From the NCBI RefSeq assembly GCF_008370045.1, contig NZ_VOBN01000034.1, positions 1-47,926 of the forward strand: a stretch of DNA of 47,926 nucleotides, written 5' to 3'. Under the pieces are notes generated by a model, which saw nothing but the letters and a program-made list of their open reading frames with translations, was not told the DNA's origin and searched no databases. Source of the stretch: Pseudomonas sp. ANT_J12 (lineage in GTDB: Bacteria; Pseudomonadota; Gammaproteobacteria; Pseudomonadales; Pseudomonadaceae). Both the position numbers and the translations under genes were made by a program. Below are positions 32,928 through 40,846 of the stretch, piece by piece; position 1 is the stretch's first letter, and every line of letters starts with the position of its first letter.

Positions 32928-34279
32928 TGGCCAAGCAAGAGAGAGGCCTGCGCTTCCAACCCACGGGCGGCAGCAAGGCCCCACAAATCCCGACCGGCAA
33001 AAAGCAGCGCTTGAGCATCGAGCGCCTGGCCAATGACGGTCGCGGTATCGCATTTTTCGAAGGTCGCACCTGGTTTGTCATCGGCGCGTTGGCCGGTGAG
33101 GACGTCGAGGCGCGGGTGCTCAATGCCCACGGCAAAGTGGTCGAGGCCCGTACCGAACGCGTATTCCAGGCCAGCGAGCTGCGTCGCCCGGCACCGTGCC
33201 CGCATGCCGGTCGCTGCGGTGGTTGCAGCGTGCAGCACTTGCCCCACAGCGAACAACTCGCCCTGAAACAGCGCATGCTCGCCGAGCAATTATCCAAGGT
33301 CGCCGGTGTCGAACCCCAAGAGTGGGCAGCGCCGTTGAGCGGTCCGGAATTCGGTTACCGCCGCCGCGCCCGCGTGGCGGTGCGCTGGGACATGAAAGCG
33401 AAAAAACTCGAAGTCGGTTTCCGGGCTGCTGGCAGCCAGGACATCATCGCGATCAGCGAATGCACGGTGCTGGTACAGCCCTTGCAGCCGATCATGACCC
33501 GCTTGCCGGAGATGCTCCGACGCTTGAGCAAACCTCAGGCGCTGGGGCATGTGGAATTGTTCAGTGGCTCGTCGCTGGCGGTGTTGCTGCGGCACATGGC
33601 GCCGTTGTCCGAGGCCGACCTGACGATCCTCAAGGATTTCTGCGCGTTCCATGAAGCCCAGTTGTGGCTGCATGGCGACGGTGAACCGCAACCGGTTCAG
33701 GCCGATCAAGCGCTGGGTTATCGCCTGGAACAGTGGGACCTGAACCTGGCGTATCGGCCGGGGGATTTCATCCAGGTCAACGCCGGGGTTAATGAAGCGA
33801 TGGTGGCCCAGGCGTTGGATTGGCTGAAACCTGAAGCCGATCAACGCGTCCTCGATCTGTTCTGCGGCCTGGGCAACTTTGCCTTGCCGCTGGCCAAGAC
33901 CGTACGCGAAGTGGTGGCGGTCGAAGGCGTGCAGGCGATGGTCGAGCGCGCCGCTGCGAACGCCGCTAGCAACAATCTGCATAATGCGAGGTTTTTTCAG
34001 GCCGATTTATCCCAGCCTTTGGCTGATGCCGAATGGGCGCGGGAAGGCTTTTGTGCGGTACTCTTGGACCCACCGCGTGACGGTGCTTTTGAGGTGGTGC
34101 GCAAGCTCAAGTCCCTGGGCGCCGAACGGTTGGTGTATGTGTCGTGCAACCCGGCAACGCTGGCGCGCGATACGGTCGAATTGATCAAGCAGGGCTACCG
34201 GTTAAAACGTGCCGGGATTCTCGATATGTTTCCTCAGACGGCACATGTCGAGGCCATGGCGTTATTTGAAGCGAGCTAG
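32927..34279 (+). CDS. rlmD: 23S rRNA (uracil-1939-C5)-methyltransferase RlmD
   Basis: A 450-residue SAM-dependent RNA methyltransferase with a TRAM domain (about 25-85) and a [4Fe-4S] site from Cys91, Cys97, Cys100 (CPHAGRCGGC) and Cys179. The SAM motif LDLFCGLGNF, the DPPRDGA motif and the catalytic cysteine in VYVSCNPATLARD are intact. It starts within the cysM stop codon, so it is cotranslated. The cysM-rlmD-relA-mazG order matches P. aeruginosa. Confidence 0.95.
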   Translation: MAKQERGLRFQPTGGSKAPQIPTGKKQRLSIERLANDGRGIAFFEGRTWFVIGALAGEDVEARVLNAHGKVVEARTERVFQASELRRPAPCPHAGRCGGCSVQHLPHSEQLALKQRMLAEQLSKVAGVEPQEWAAPLSGPEFGYRRRARVAVRWDMKAKKLEVGFRAAGSQDIIAISECTVLVQPLQPIMTRLPEMLRRLSKPQALGHVELFSGSSLAVLLRHMAPLSEADLTILKDFCAFHEAQLWLHGDGEPQPVQADQALGYRLEQWDLNLAYRPGDFIQVNAGVNEAMVAQALDWLKPEADQRVLDLFCGLGNFALPLAKTVREVVAVEGVQAMVERAAANAASNNLHNARFFQADLSQPLADAEWAREGFCAVLLDPPRDGAFEVVRKLKSLGAERLVYVSCNPATLARDTVELIKQGYRLKRAGILDMFPQTAHVEAMALFEAS

Positions 34280-34404
34280 GATGGCTCGTCTGGTCCGACT
34301 GGCCGCCCGTGCAGCCGCCGCGCACTCGCCCGGCGCGGGCTAACGGGCAATGAAGGTCAGCGATTTGACGCATTGAATCTGCGTCGTAGGGAAGGTAAAG
34401 CAAG

Positions 34405-36648
34405 ATGGTACAGGTGAGAGCACACCAGCCGATCAACACCGACGGCAGTATCAATCTCGAGGCTTGGCTCGATCACGCGGTCACTGTCGATCAGGCACTG
34501 GATCGCGAAGCCTTGAAAGAAGCGTGCGAGTTCGCTCGTGCGTCTGAACAGCAAGCCAATGCGGCGAAAAACCTCTGGTCCGAAGGGACCTCGAGTTTCC
34601 GCACGGGCCTTGAGATCGCCGAGATTCTCGCCGACCTCAAACTTGATCAGGATTCGTTGGTTGCCGCGATCCTGTATCGCGGCGTGCGCGAAGGCCAGAT
34701 TGAACTGCCGGCGGTCAGCCAGCGCTTCGGTCCGGTGGTCGCCAAACTCATCGACGGCGTGTTGCGCATGGCGGCAATCAGCGCCAGCCTGAGCCCCCGT
34801 CAATCCCTGGTGCTGGGCACTCAGGGCCAGGTGGAAAACCTGCGCAAGATGCTGGTGGCCATGGTCGACGACGTGCGCGTCGCGCTGATCAAACTGGCCG
34901 AACGCACCTGCGCGATCCGTGCGGTGAAAACCGCCGACGACGAGAAGCGCAATCGCGTCGCCCGTGAAGTCTTCGACATCTACGCGCCGCTCGCCCATCG
35001 CCTGGGGATCGGTCATATCAAGTGGGAGCTGGAGGACTTGTCCTTCCGTTACCTTGAGCCCGACCAATACAAACAGATCGCCAAGTTGCTGCATGAGCGA
35101 CGCCTGGATCGCGAGCGTTTCATCGCCGACGTGATGAACCAGCTGAAGAATGAGCTGACCGCCACGGGCGTCGATGCCGACATCAGCGGCCGGGCCAAAC
35201 ACATCTATTCGATCTGGCGCAAAATGCAGCGCAAGGGTCTGGAGTTCAGCCAGATCTACGACGTGCGCGCCGTTCGCGTGCTGGTGCCGGAAATGCGCGA
35301 CTGCTACACCGCGCTTGGCATCGTCCACACCCTGTGGCGACACATCCCGAAAGAATTCGACGACTACATCGCCAACCCGAAAGAGAACGGCTACCGCTCG
35401 CTGCACACCGCAGTGATCGGCCCCGAAGGCAAGGTGCTGGAAGTGCAGATCCGCACTCATGCCATGCACGAAGAAGCCGAGCTCGGGGTTTGCGCGCACT
35501 GGCGCTACAAGGGCACCGACGTCAAGGCGGGTTCCAACCAGTACGAAGAGAAAATCTCCTGGCTGCGGCAGGTGCTTGAGTGGCACGAAGAACTCGGCGA
35601 CATCGGCGGCCTGGCGGATCAGTTGCGGGTCGATATCGAGCCGGACCGGGTCTACATCTTCACCCCGGACGGTCACGCCATCGACTTGCCGAAAGGCTCG
35701 ACGCCGCTGGACTTCGCCTACCGTGTGCACACCGAGATCGGCCACAACTGCCGTGGCGCCAAGATCAACGGGCGCATCGTACCGCTCAACTACAGCCTGC
35801 AAACCGGTGAGCAGGTCGAGATCATCACCAGCAAACACGGCACTCCAAGTCGTGACTGGCTGAACTCGAACCTGGGTTACGTCACCACCTCCCGGGCGCG
35901 GGCGAAGATCGTCCACTGGTTCAAATTGCAGGCCCGTGATCAGAACGTCGCGGCCGGTAAAACCTTGCTCGAACGTGAACTCACACGCCTCGGCTTGCCG
36001 GCAGTGGATTTCGACAAGTTGGCCGAAAAGGCCAACATGAAAACTGCCGAGGACATGTTCGCCGCCCTCGGCGCCGGCGATCTGCGCCTGGCGCAGTTGG
36101 TGAATCTGGCGCAGCAACTGGTCGAGCCGGAATGTGGCAACGAACAGCTGGAACTGATCCCGCGCAAAGCCACCGGTTACAAGCCTGGCAAACGCGGCGA
36201 TATCCAGATCCAGGGCGTCGGCAACCTGATGACCCAAATGGCCGGCTGCTGCCAGCCGCTGCCGGGGGATGCGATCGTCGGTTACATCACCCAGGGCCGC
36301 GGTGTGAGCATTCACCGCCAGGACTGCGCCTCGGTGCTGCAGCTGGGCGGGCGCGAGCCGGAGCGGATCATCCAGGTCAGCTGGGGCCCGGTGCCGGTGC
36401 TCACCTATCCGGTGGACATCATCATCCGTGCCTACGACCGTTCCGGTCTGCTGCGTGACGTGTCGCAAGTACTGCTCAACGAGCGGATCAACGTGCTGGC
36501 GGTCAACACCCGCTCGAACAAAGAGGACAACACCGCGTTGATGTCCCTGACCATCGAGATTCCGGGGCTGGATGCATTGGGGCGGTTGCTGGGAAGAATT
36601 TCCCAATTGCCGAACATCATCGAAACCCGGCGTAACCGTACACCGTGA
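34405..36648 (+). CDS. relA: GTP pyrophosphokinase (ppGpp synthetase I) RelA
   Basis: A 747-residue stringent-response synthetase activated by uncharged tRNA on stalled ribosomes. Domain order: a pseudo-hydrolase domain in which the HD motif is lost (AAILYRGVREGQIE), the synthetase domain (YDVRAVRVLVPEMRDCYTALG, then NPKENGYRSLHTAV), TGS (VYIFTPDGHAIDLPKGSTPLDFAY), a zinc-finger or conserved-cysteine domain (CCQPLPGD, RQDC) and a C-terminal ACT domain. The lost HD confirms RelA rather than SpoT. Start at 34405 is preceded by GGAAGG. Confidence 0.96.
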   Translation: MVQVRAHQPINTDGSINLEAWLDHAVTVDQALDREALKEACEFARASEQQANAAKNLWSEGTSSFRTGLEIAEILADLKLDQDSLVAAILYRGVREGQIELPAVSQRFGPVVAKLIDGVLRMAAISASLSPRQSLVLGTQGQVENLRKMLVAMVDDVRVALIKLAERTCAIRAVKTADDEKRNRVAREVFDIYAPLAHRLGIGHIKWELEDLSFRYLEPDQYKQIAKLLHERRLDRERFIADVMNQLKNELTATGVDADISGRAKHIYSIWRKMQRKGLEFSQIYDVRAVRVLVPEMRDCYTALGIVHTLWRHIPKEFDDYIANPKENGYRSLHTAVIGPEGKVLEVQIRTHAMHEEAELGVCAHWRYKGTDVKAGSNQYEEKISWLRQVLEWHEELGDIGGLADQLRVDIEPDRVYIFTPDGHAIDLPKGSTPLDFAYRVHTEIGHNCRGAKINGRIVPLNYSLQTGEQVEIITSKHGTPSRDWLNSNLGYVTTSRARAKIVHWFKLQARDQNVAAGKTLLERELTRLGLPAVDFDKLAEKANMKTAEDMFAALGAGDLRLAQLVNLAQQLVEPECGNEQLELIPRKATGYKPGKRGDIQIQGVGNLMTQMAGCCQPLPGDAIVGYITQGRGVSIHRQDCASVLQLGGREPERIIQVSWGPVPVLTYPVDIIIRAYDRSGLLRDVSQVLLNERINVLAVNTRSNKEDNTALMSLTIEIPGLDALGRLLGRISQLPNIIETRRNRTP

Positions 36649-36658
36649 AGCGGTCCCC

Positions 36659-36752
36659 CTGTAGGAGCGAGGCTTGCCCGCGAAGGCGTCGTGTCAGCCA
36701 ATAAAGATGTCGACTGACACGACGCCTTCGCGGGCATGCCTCGCTCCTACAG
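36659..36752. repeat. REP-like inverted pair, family A, long arms
   Basis: Arms 36659-36697 and 36714-36752 are 39 bases each with a single mismatch. It lies between relA and mazG, which are co-oriented. It could fold into a strong stem and affect readthrough. Confidence 0.9.
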
Positions 36753-36801
36753 GTTCCCGGTTGGCCGACACATCGCGTTGACGATGTAGAGATTAAAAAA
36801 G

Positions 36802-37635
36802 ATGTATTCACTTGAAGACTTATTGCACCTGATGAACCGCCTGCGCGACCCGCAGTTCGGTTGTCCGTGGGACATCAAGCAAACCTACGCCACGATCGTT
36901 CCGCACACCCTGGAAGAAGCCTACGAAGTCGCCGACGCGATCGAGCGCGGTGACTTCGATCACTTGCAGGGCGAGTTGGGCGATCTGCTGTTCCAGGTGG
37001 TTTATTACAGCCAACTGGCCCGGGAAGAAGGGCGTTTCGAATTCGCCGGGGTCATCGACGGCATCACCCGCAAATTGATTCGTCGTCATCCCCACGTGTT
37101 CCCCACCGGCGATCTGTACGCGCCGCTGGACGTCCCGCGTCTGAATGAGGAACAGGTCAAACTGCGCTGGGAAGAGATCAAGGCCGAGGAACGCGCCGAG
37201 AAATCGTGCGCGCCTGAACAGCTGTCCTTGCTCGATGATGTGCCTGCGGCACTGCCCGCGCTGTCCCGCTCGGCCAAGTTGCAGAAGCGTGCCGGGCAGG
37301 TCGGTTTCGACTGGCCGGATGCGCTGCCGGTGCTGGACAAGGTCCGCGAAGAACTCGATGAAGTGCTCGAAGCCATGGCCGATAACGACTCGGCCGCGAT
37401 TGCCGATGAAGTCGGTGACCTGCTGTTTTCGGTGGTCAATCTGGCGCGACATCTGAAGGTCGACCCGGAAACGGCCCTGCGTGGCGCCAACAGCAAATTC
37501 GAAAGACGCTTCCGATTTATCGAACAGGCATTGCGCGACACCCACCGTCCCATAGAAGATTGCACCCTCGAAGAGTTGGACGCCCTGTGGGGCGAAGCCA
37601 AACGTCAGGAAAAGAATTTGCCCAGCTGCGGTTGA
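36802..37635 (+). CDS. mazG: Nucleoside triphosphate pyrophosphohydrolase MazG
   Basis: A 277-residue enzyme that hydrolyses NTPs to NMP and pyrophosphate. Two MazG domains are visible with their acidic motifs: EEAYEVADAIERGD followed by ELGDLLFQVVYY, and EELDEVLEAM followed by DEVGDLLFSVVNLARH. Length is normal for the two-domain form. MazG lowers ppGpp in E. coli, and its place downstream of relA is conserved. The ribosome site is weak (a stretch of A just before the ATG). Confidence 0.95.
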   Translation: MYSLEDLLHLMNRLRDPQFGCPWDIKQTYATIVPHTLEEAYEVADAIERGDFDHLQGELGDLLFQVVYYSQLAREEGRFEFAGVIDGITRKLIRRHPHVFPTGDLYAPLDVPRLNEEQVKLRWEEIKAEERAEKSCAPEQLSLLDDVPAALPALSRSAKLQKRAGQVGFDWPDALPVLDKVREELDEVLEAMADNDSAAIADEVGDLLFSVVNLARHLKVDPETALRGANSKFERRFRFIEQALRDTHRPIEDCTLEELDALWGEAKRQEKNLPSCG

Positions 37636-37663
37636 GCAGTTGCCTAAGTGAGAAATAAGCACC

Positions 37664-38206
37664 ATGAGCATTTCCCTTCGCGACCAGTTGCTCAAAGCAG
37701 GGCTGGTCAACCAAAAGCAGGCCAAACAGGTCGGCAAAGAGAAGCAGAAGCAGCAACGCCTGGTCCATAAAGGCCAGGTCGAACAGGATGACACCCAGCA
37801 ACGCCTGGCCAAGGAAGCGCTGGCCGAGAAGGTCAAGCGCGACCAGGAACTGAATCGCCAGCAGCAGGAGAAGGCCGAGGCCAAGGCCCGCGCCGCCCAG
37901 GTCAAGCAATTGATCGAAGTCTCGCGCCTGCCGAAGCTGACCACCGAGGACTACTACAACTTCGTCGATGACAAGAAGGTCAAGCGCCTCTCGGTCAACC
38001 CGCTGATGCGCAACCAGCTCAGCAACGGCTTCCTGGCGATCGTGCATCACGCCGGCGGTTACGAGGTGATCCCCCGTGAGGCGGCCCTGAAGATCCAGGA
38101 GCGCGATCCGCAGCGGATCGTGCAGCTCAACGTCAAGAAAGAAGAAGTCGCGGCCGAGGACGATCCGTACGCGGCCTATCAGATTCCTGATGATCTGATG
38201 TGGTAA
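37664..38206 (+). CDS. DUF2058 domain protein
   Basis: A 180-residue basic protein. The N-terminal half is a long lysine-, glutamine- and glutamate-rich helix (residues 15-85), probably a coiled coil; the C-terminal half carries the DUF2058 pattern (YYNFVDDKKVKRLSV, then GFLAIVHHAGGYEVIP). Family members are called YaiL-like or nucleoprotein-associated, without a proven activity. It follows mazG by 28 bases and is probably in the same operon; a strong terminator follows. Confidence 0.88.
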   Translation: MSISLRDQLLKAGLVNQKQAKQVGKEKQKQQRLVHKGQVEQDDTQQRLAKEALAEKVKRDQELNRQQQEKAEAKARAAQVKQLIEVSRLPKLTTEDYYNFVDDKKVKRLSVNPLMRNQLSNGFLAIVHHAGGYEVIPREAALKIQERDPQRIVQLNVKKEEVAAEDDPYAAYQIPDDLMW

Positions 38207-38224
38207 GCCTTTAGGGCCCGCTAC

Positions 38225-38259
38225 AACGACAAACCCCGCTCATGGCGGGGTTTGTCGTT
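38225..38259. terminator. Bidirectional terminator
   Basis: AACGACAAACCCCGC (38225-38239) pairs perfectly with GCGGGGTTTGTCGTT (38245-38259) around TCATG and is followed by TTT. It serves the DUF2058 gene and possibly the convergent small ORF. Confidence 0.88.
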
Positions 38260-38277
38260 TTCAATGCTGTAGTTGCT

Positions 38278-38472
38278 TCACGCCTGGGCGGATCGCAGTT
38301 CGCGCTGCTGCTCCAGTGTTTCCAGTTCAGACTTGTAGTTATGCGCATCGGTCTCGGAATGGAACATGCCGACCAGCATGTCTTGTTGATGTACATCCCA
38401 GATACGGATACCGGCGGCGATGCCTTCATGGGATTTATGTGAATCGTCGCGTTCAGTTACTTTTACAGTCAT
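38278..38472 (-). CDS. Small conserved hypothetical protein, 64 residues
   Basis: A short soluble protein I do not recognise. It has a beta-rich centre (GIRIWDVHQQDMLVGMF) followed by an acidic helix (ETDAHNYKSELETLEQQRE), giving a compact look. Support for coding: GGAG at seven bases before the ATG, normal codon use and a terminator just beyond the stop. A CCTGCAC/GTGCAGG hairpin (38495-38516) lies in its leader. No function can be assigned. Confidence 0.7.
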   Translation of the reverse strand: MTVKVTERDDSHKSHEGIAAGIRIWDVHQQDMLVGMFHSETDAHNYKSELETLEQQRELRSAQA

Positions 38473-38696
38473 CTGCTAGCTCCAATCTCAGTTACCTGCA
38501 CCAAGGCGTGTGCAGGCCTCTGTTATATGTTTTGTTAGCTTCCTAAGTAAACGCTTTCGTTCGGCAACGAATAATTGCGAAAACTGCAAAAGTCCCGCAG
38601 CCCGCTAAACACGCGACATTCGGTCGCAGGTGGCTGAGTTAGATGACAAAAGTTTCATGTTCGCGATGAACAAATCCGCTGCTTGAACGCCGTACC

Positions 38697-38763
38697 TGTA
38701 GGAGCCTGGCTTGCCGGCGAAGGGGCACTCAAGGGCGCCTTGGCCGGCAAGCCTGGCTCCTGC
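38697..38763. repeat. REP-like inverted pair, family E
   Basis: TGTAGGAGCCTGGCTTGCCG-type arm (38697-38722) facing its complement (38738-38763). In the 378 bases between the small ORF and fabB I see this element, the fabB terminator and a leader hairpin, but no gene. Confidence 0.75.
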
Positions 38764-38796
38764 AAAAGCATTGCGATGGCTTTTTCCAAGTGCAAA

Positions 38797-38827
38797 AAAA
38801 ACGCCCCGAACCAGTCGGGGCGTTTTT
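38797..38827 (-). terminator. Terminator of fabAB
   Basis: AAAAACGCCCCGA and TCGGGGCGTTTTT pair around ACCAG. On the minus strand the stem is followed by a long T-run. It lies 24 bases past the fabB stop. Confidence 0.9.
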
Positions 38828-38850
38828 CTGTGCGGCGAGGCGGCGGGGTA

Positions 38851-40071
38851 TTACTTGCCGGCCCAGCGCTTCAGTACCAGCGTAGCGTTAGTGCCACCGA
38901 AGCCGAAGCTGTTGCTCATCACGGTGTTGATGGTGGCGTCTTCGCGCGTCTTGGTCAGGATCGGCATGTCAGCCACTTCCGGGTCCAGTTCGTCGATGTT
39001 GGCGGAACCCGCCATGAAGTTGCCTTCCATCATCAGCATGCAGTAGATCGCTTCGTGAACGCCGGCGGCGCCCAGGGAGTGACCCGACAGGCTCTTGGTG
39101 GAGCTGATGGCCGGTGCCTTGTCGCCGAACACCGCACGCACACCTTTCATTTCCGCGAGGTCGCCGACCGGAGTCGAGGTGCCGTGGGTGTTCAGGTAGT
39201 CGATCGGGGTGTCGACGGTGGACATGGCCATCTGCATGCAGCGGATGGCGCCTTCGCCGCTTGGTGCGACCATGTCATAGCCGTCGGAGGTCGCGCCGTA
39301 GCCAACGACTTCCGCGTAGATCTTCGCGCCACGGGCCAGAGCGTGTTCCAGCTCTTCGACCACGACCATGCCGCCACCGCCGGCGATGACGAAACCGTCA
39401 CGGTCAGCGTCGTAGGCGCGGGAGGCTTTTTCCGGCGTGTCGTTGCGCTTGCTGGACAGTGCGCCCATGGCGTCGAACAGGAACGATTGGCTCCAATGCT
39501 CTTCTTCACCGCCGCCGGCGAACACGATGTCCTGCTTGCCCATCTGGATCTGTTCCATGGCGGTACCGATGCAGTGAGCACTGGTGGCGCAGGCAGATGC
39601 GATGGAGTAGTTCAGGCCCTTGATCTTGAACGGTGTGGCCAGGCAAGCGGAAACGGTGCTGCTCATGGTCCGCGTGACGTAGTACGGCAGAACCTTCTTG
39701 ATGCCTTTTTCACGCAGGGTGTCCAGCGCTTCCATCTGGTTCAGCGTGGAAGCACCGCCGGAACCGGCGATCAGGCCGGTACGCGGGTTGGATACCTGCT
39801 CTTCGGTCAGGCCCGAGTCTTCGATGGCGCTTTTCATCGCTACATAAGCGTAAGCCGCTGCGTCACCGACGAAGCGAAAGGTCTTGCGATCAATCAGCTC
39901 TTTAAGCGGCAGGTCAATGGAGCCGGAAACCTGGCTACGCAGACCCATTTCGGCATATTCCGGGTTGAACCGGATGCCCGGGCGACTTGCACGCAGGTTA
40001 GCGGAGACGGTCTCTTTGTCATTGCCCAGGCACGAAACGATGCCCAGACCAGTGATAACGACGCGGCGCAT
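38851..40071 (-). CDS. fabB: Beta-ketoacyl-ACP synthase I FabB
   Basis: A 406-residue condensing enzyme needed to elongate unsaturated acyl chains. The catalytic triad is Cys161 (SACATSAHC), His296 (NTHGTSTPVGD) and His331 (SLSGHSLGAAG). Second gene of fabA-fabB, 11 bases after fabA, so cotranscribed. The pair is the anaerobic route to unsaturated fatty acids and is adjacent in Pseudomonas. Confidence 0.97.
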   Translation of the reverse strand: MRRVVITGLGIVSCLGNDKETVSANLRASRPGIRFNPEYAEMGLRSQVSGSIDLPLKELIDRKTFRFVGDAAAYAYVAMKSAIEDSGLTEEQVSNPRTGLIAGSGGASTLNQMEALDTLREKGIKKVLPYYVTRTMSSTVSACLATPFKIKGLNYSIASACATSAHCIGTAMEQIQMGKQDIVFAGGGEEEHWSQSFLFDAMGALSSKRNDTPEKASRAYDADRDGFVIAGGGGMVVVEELEHALARGAKIYAEVVGYGATSDGYDMVAPSGEGAIRCMQMAMSTVDTPIDYLNTHGTSTPVGDLAEMKGVRAVFGDKAPAISSTKSLSGHSLGAAGVHEAIYCMLMMEGNFMAGSANIDELDPEVADMPILTKTREDATINTVMSNSFGFGGTNATLVLKRWAGK

Positions 40072-40082
40072 GCGGATAACCC

Positions 40083-40598
40083 TTAGAAGTTTTCAGTGGA
40101 GGTGAACACGCCGACCCGGAGGCCTTCGGCGGTGTAGATTTCGCGGCCGTCGACACTGACCGAACCATCGGCGATAGCGAGGTTCAGCTTGCCTTTGAGG
40201 ACGCGCTTGATCTGAATGTTATACGTAACTTTCTTGGCAGTCGGCAGGACCTGACCAAAGAACTTCACTTCGCCCGAACCCAGTGCACGACCGCGGCCCG
40301 GCAGGCCTTGCCAGCCCAGGAAGAAGCCGACCAGTTGCCACATGGCGTCGAGGCCCAGGCAGCCCGGCATCACCGGATCACCTTCGAAGTGGCAGGCGAA
40401 GAACCACAGGTCTGGAGTGATATCCAGCTCGGCGACCAATTCACCTTTGCCGTACTTGCCACCTTCTTCGCTGATATGGGTGATGCGATCCACCATCAGC
40501 ATGTTCGGGGCGGGCAGTTGCGCGTTACCTGGGCCGAACAGCTCACCGCGACTGCAGCGCAGCAGGTCTTCCCGAGTAAAGGCGTTTTGTTTGGTCAT
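40083..40598 (-). CDS. fabA: 3-hydroxydecanoyl-ACP dehydratase/isomerase FabA
   Basis: A 171-residue hotdog-fold enzyme that dehydrates 3-hydroxydecanoyl-ACP and isomerises the product to cis-3-decenoyl-ACP. The active site is His70 in CHFEGDPVMPG with Asp84 in LGLDAMWQ. Start at 40598 follows GAGGAG. First gene of fabAB, with a FabR/DesT-like operator about 135-150 bases upstream. Confidence 0.97.
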   Translation of the reverse strand: MTKQNAFTREDLLRCSRGELFGPGNAQLPAPNMLMVDRITHISEEGGKYGKGELVAELDITPDLWFFACHFEGDPVMPGCLGLDAMWQLVGFFLGWQGLPGRGRALGSGEVKFFGQVLPTAKKVTYNIQIKRVLKGKLNLAIADGSVSVDGREIYTAEGLRVGVFTSTENF

Positions 40599-40730
40599 GC
40601 GAGCTCCTCAATAGTCCCGTGCGGCAGGGTGGGGCAAATCTTCCCGGCCGATCGAAGCGTTCATGCCTCGAGTCGACAGCCTACTCATAGACTATTGCGT
40701 TGTGGTGAAAGTCACAGCACCAAGGACATG

Positions 40731-40748
40731 AATGTACACTTGTGCACT
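40731..40748. promoter_or_regulatory. FabR/DesT-like operator upstream of fabA
   Basis: AATGTACACTTGTGCACT is an imperfect palindrome agreeing at about 13 of 18 positions with the E. coli FabR site as I remember it. DesT controls fabAB in P. aeruginosa through a similar site. Identification is by resemblance only. Confidence 0.5.
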
Positions 40749-40846
40749 GAAATTATTATTCAAGCCCCTTTTCGGGCCTGTTCGGGTGCCTAAGACTGCC
40801 GCACTTTCGCCTTTCACGCCAGTCGCAGATAGCCGAAAGGACAGCA

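Noticed and set aside
34357..36606. A 749-residue minus-strand frame opposite relA
   Set aside because: Antisense shadow of an intact relA with all domains.
34405..36648. Bifunctional SpoT/Rel rather than RelA
   Set aside because: The hydrolase HD motif is replaced by YRGVREGQ, so only synthesis is expected.
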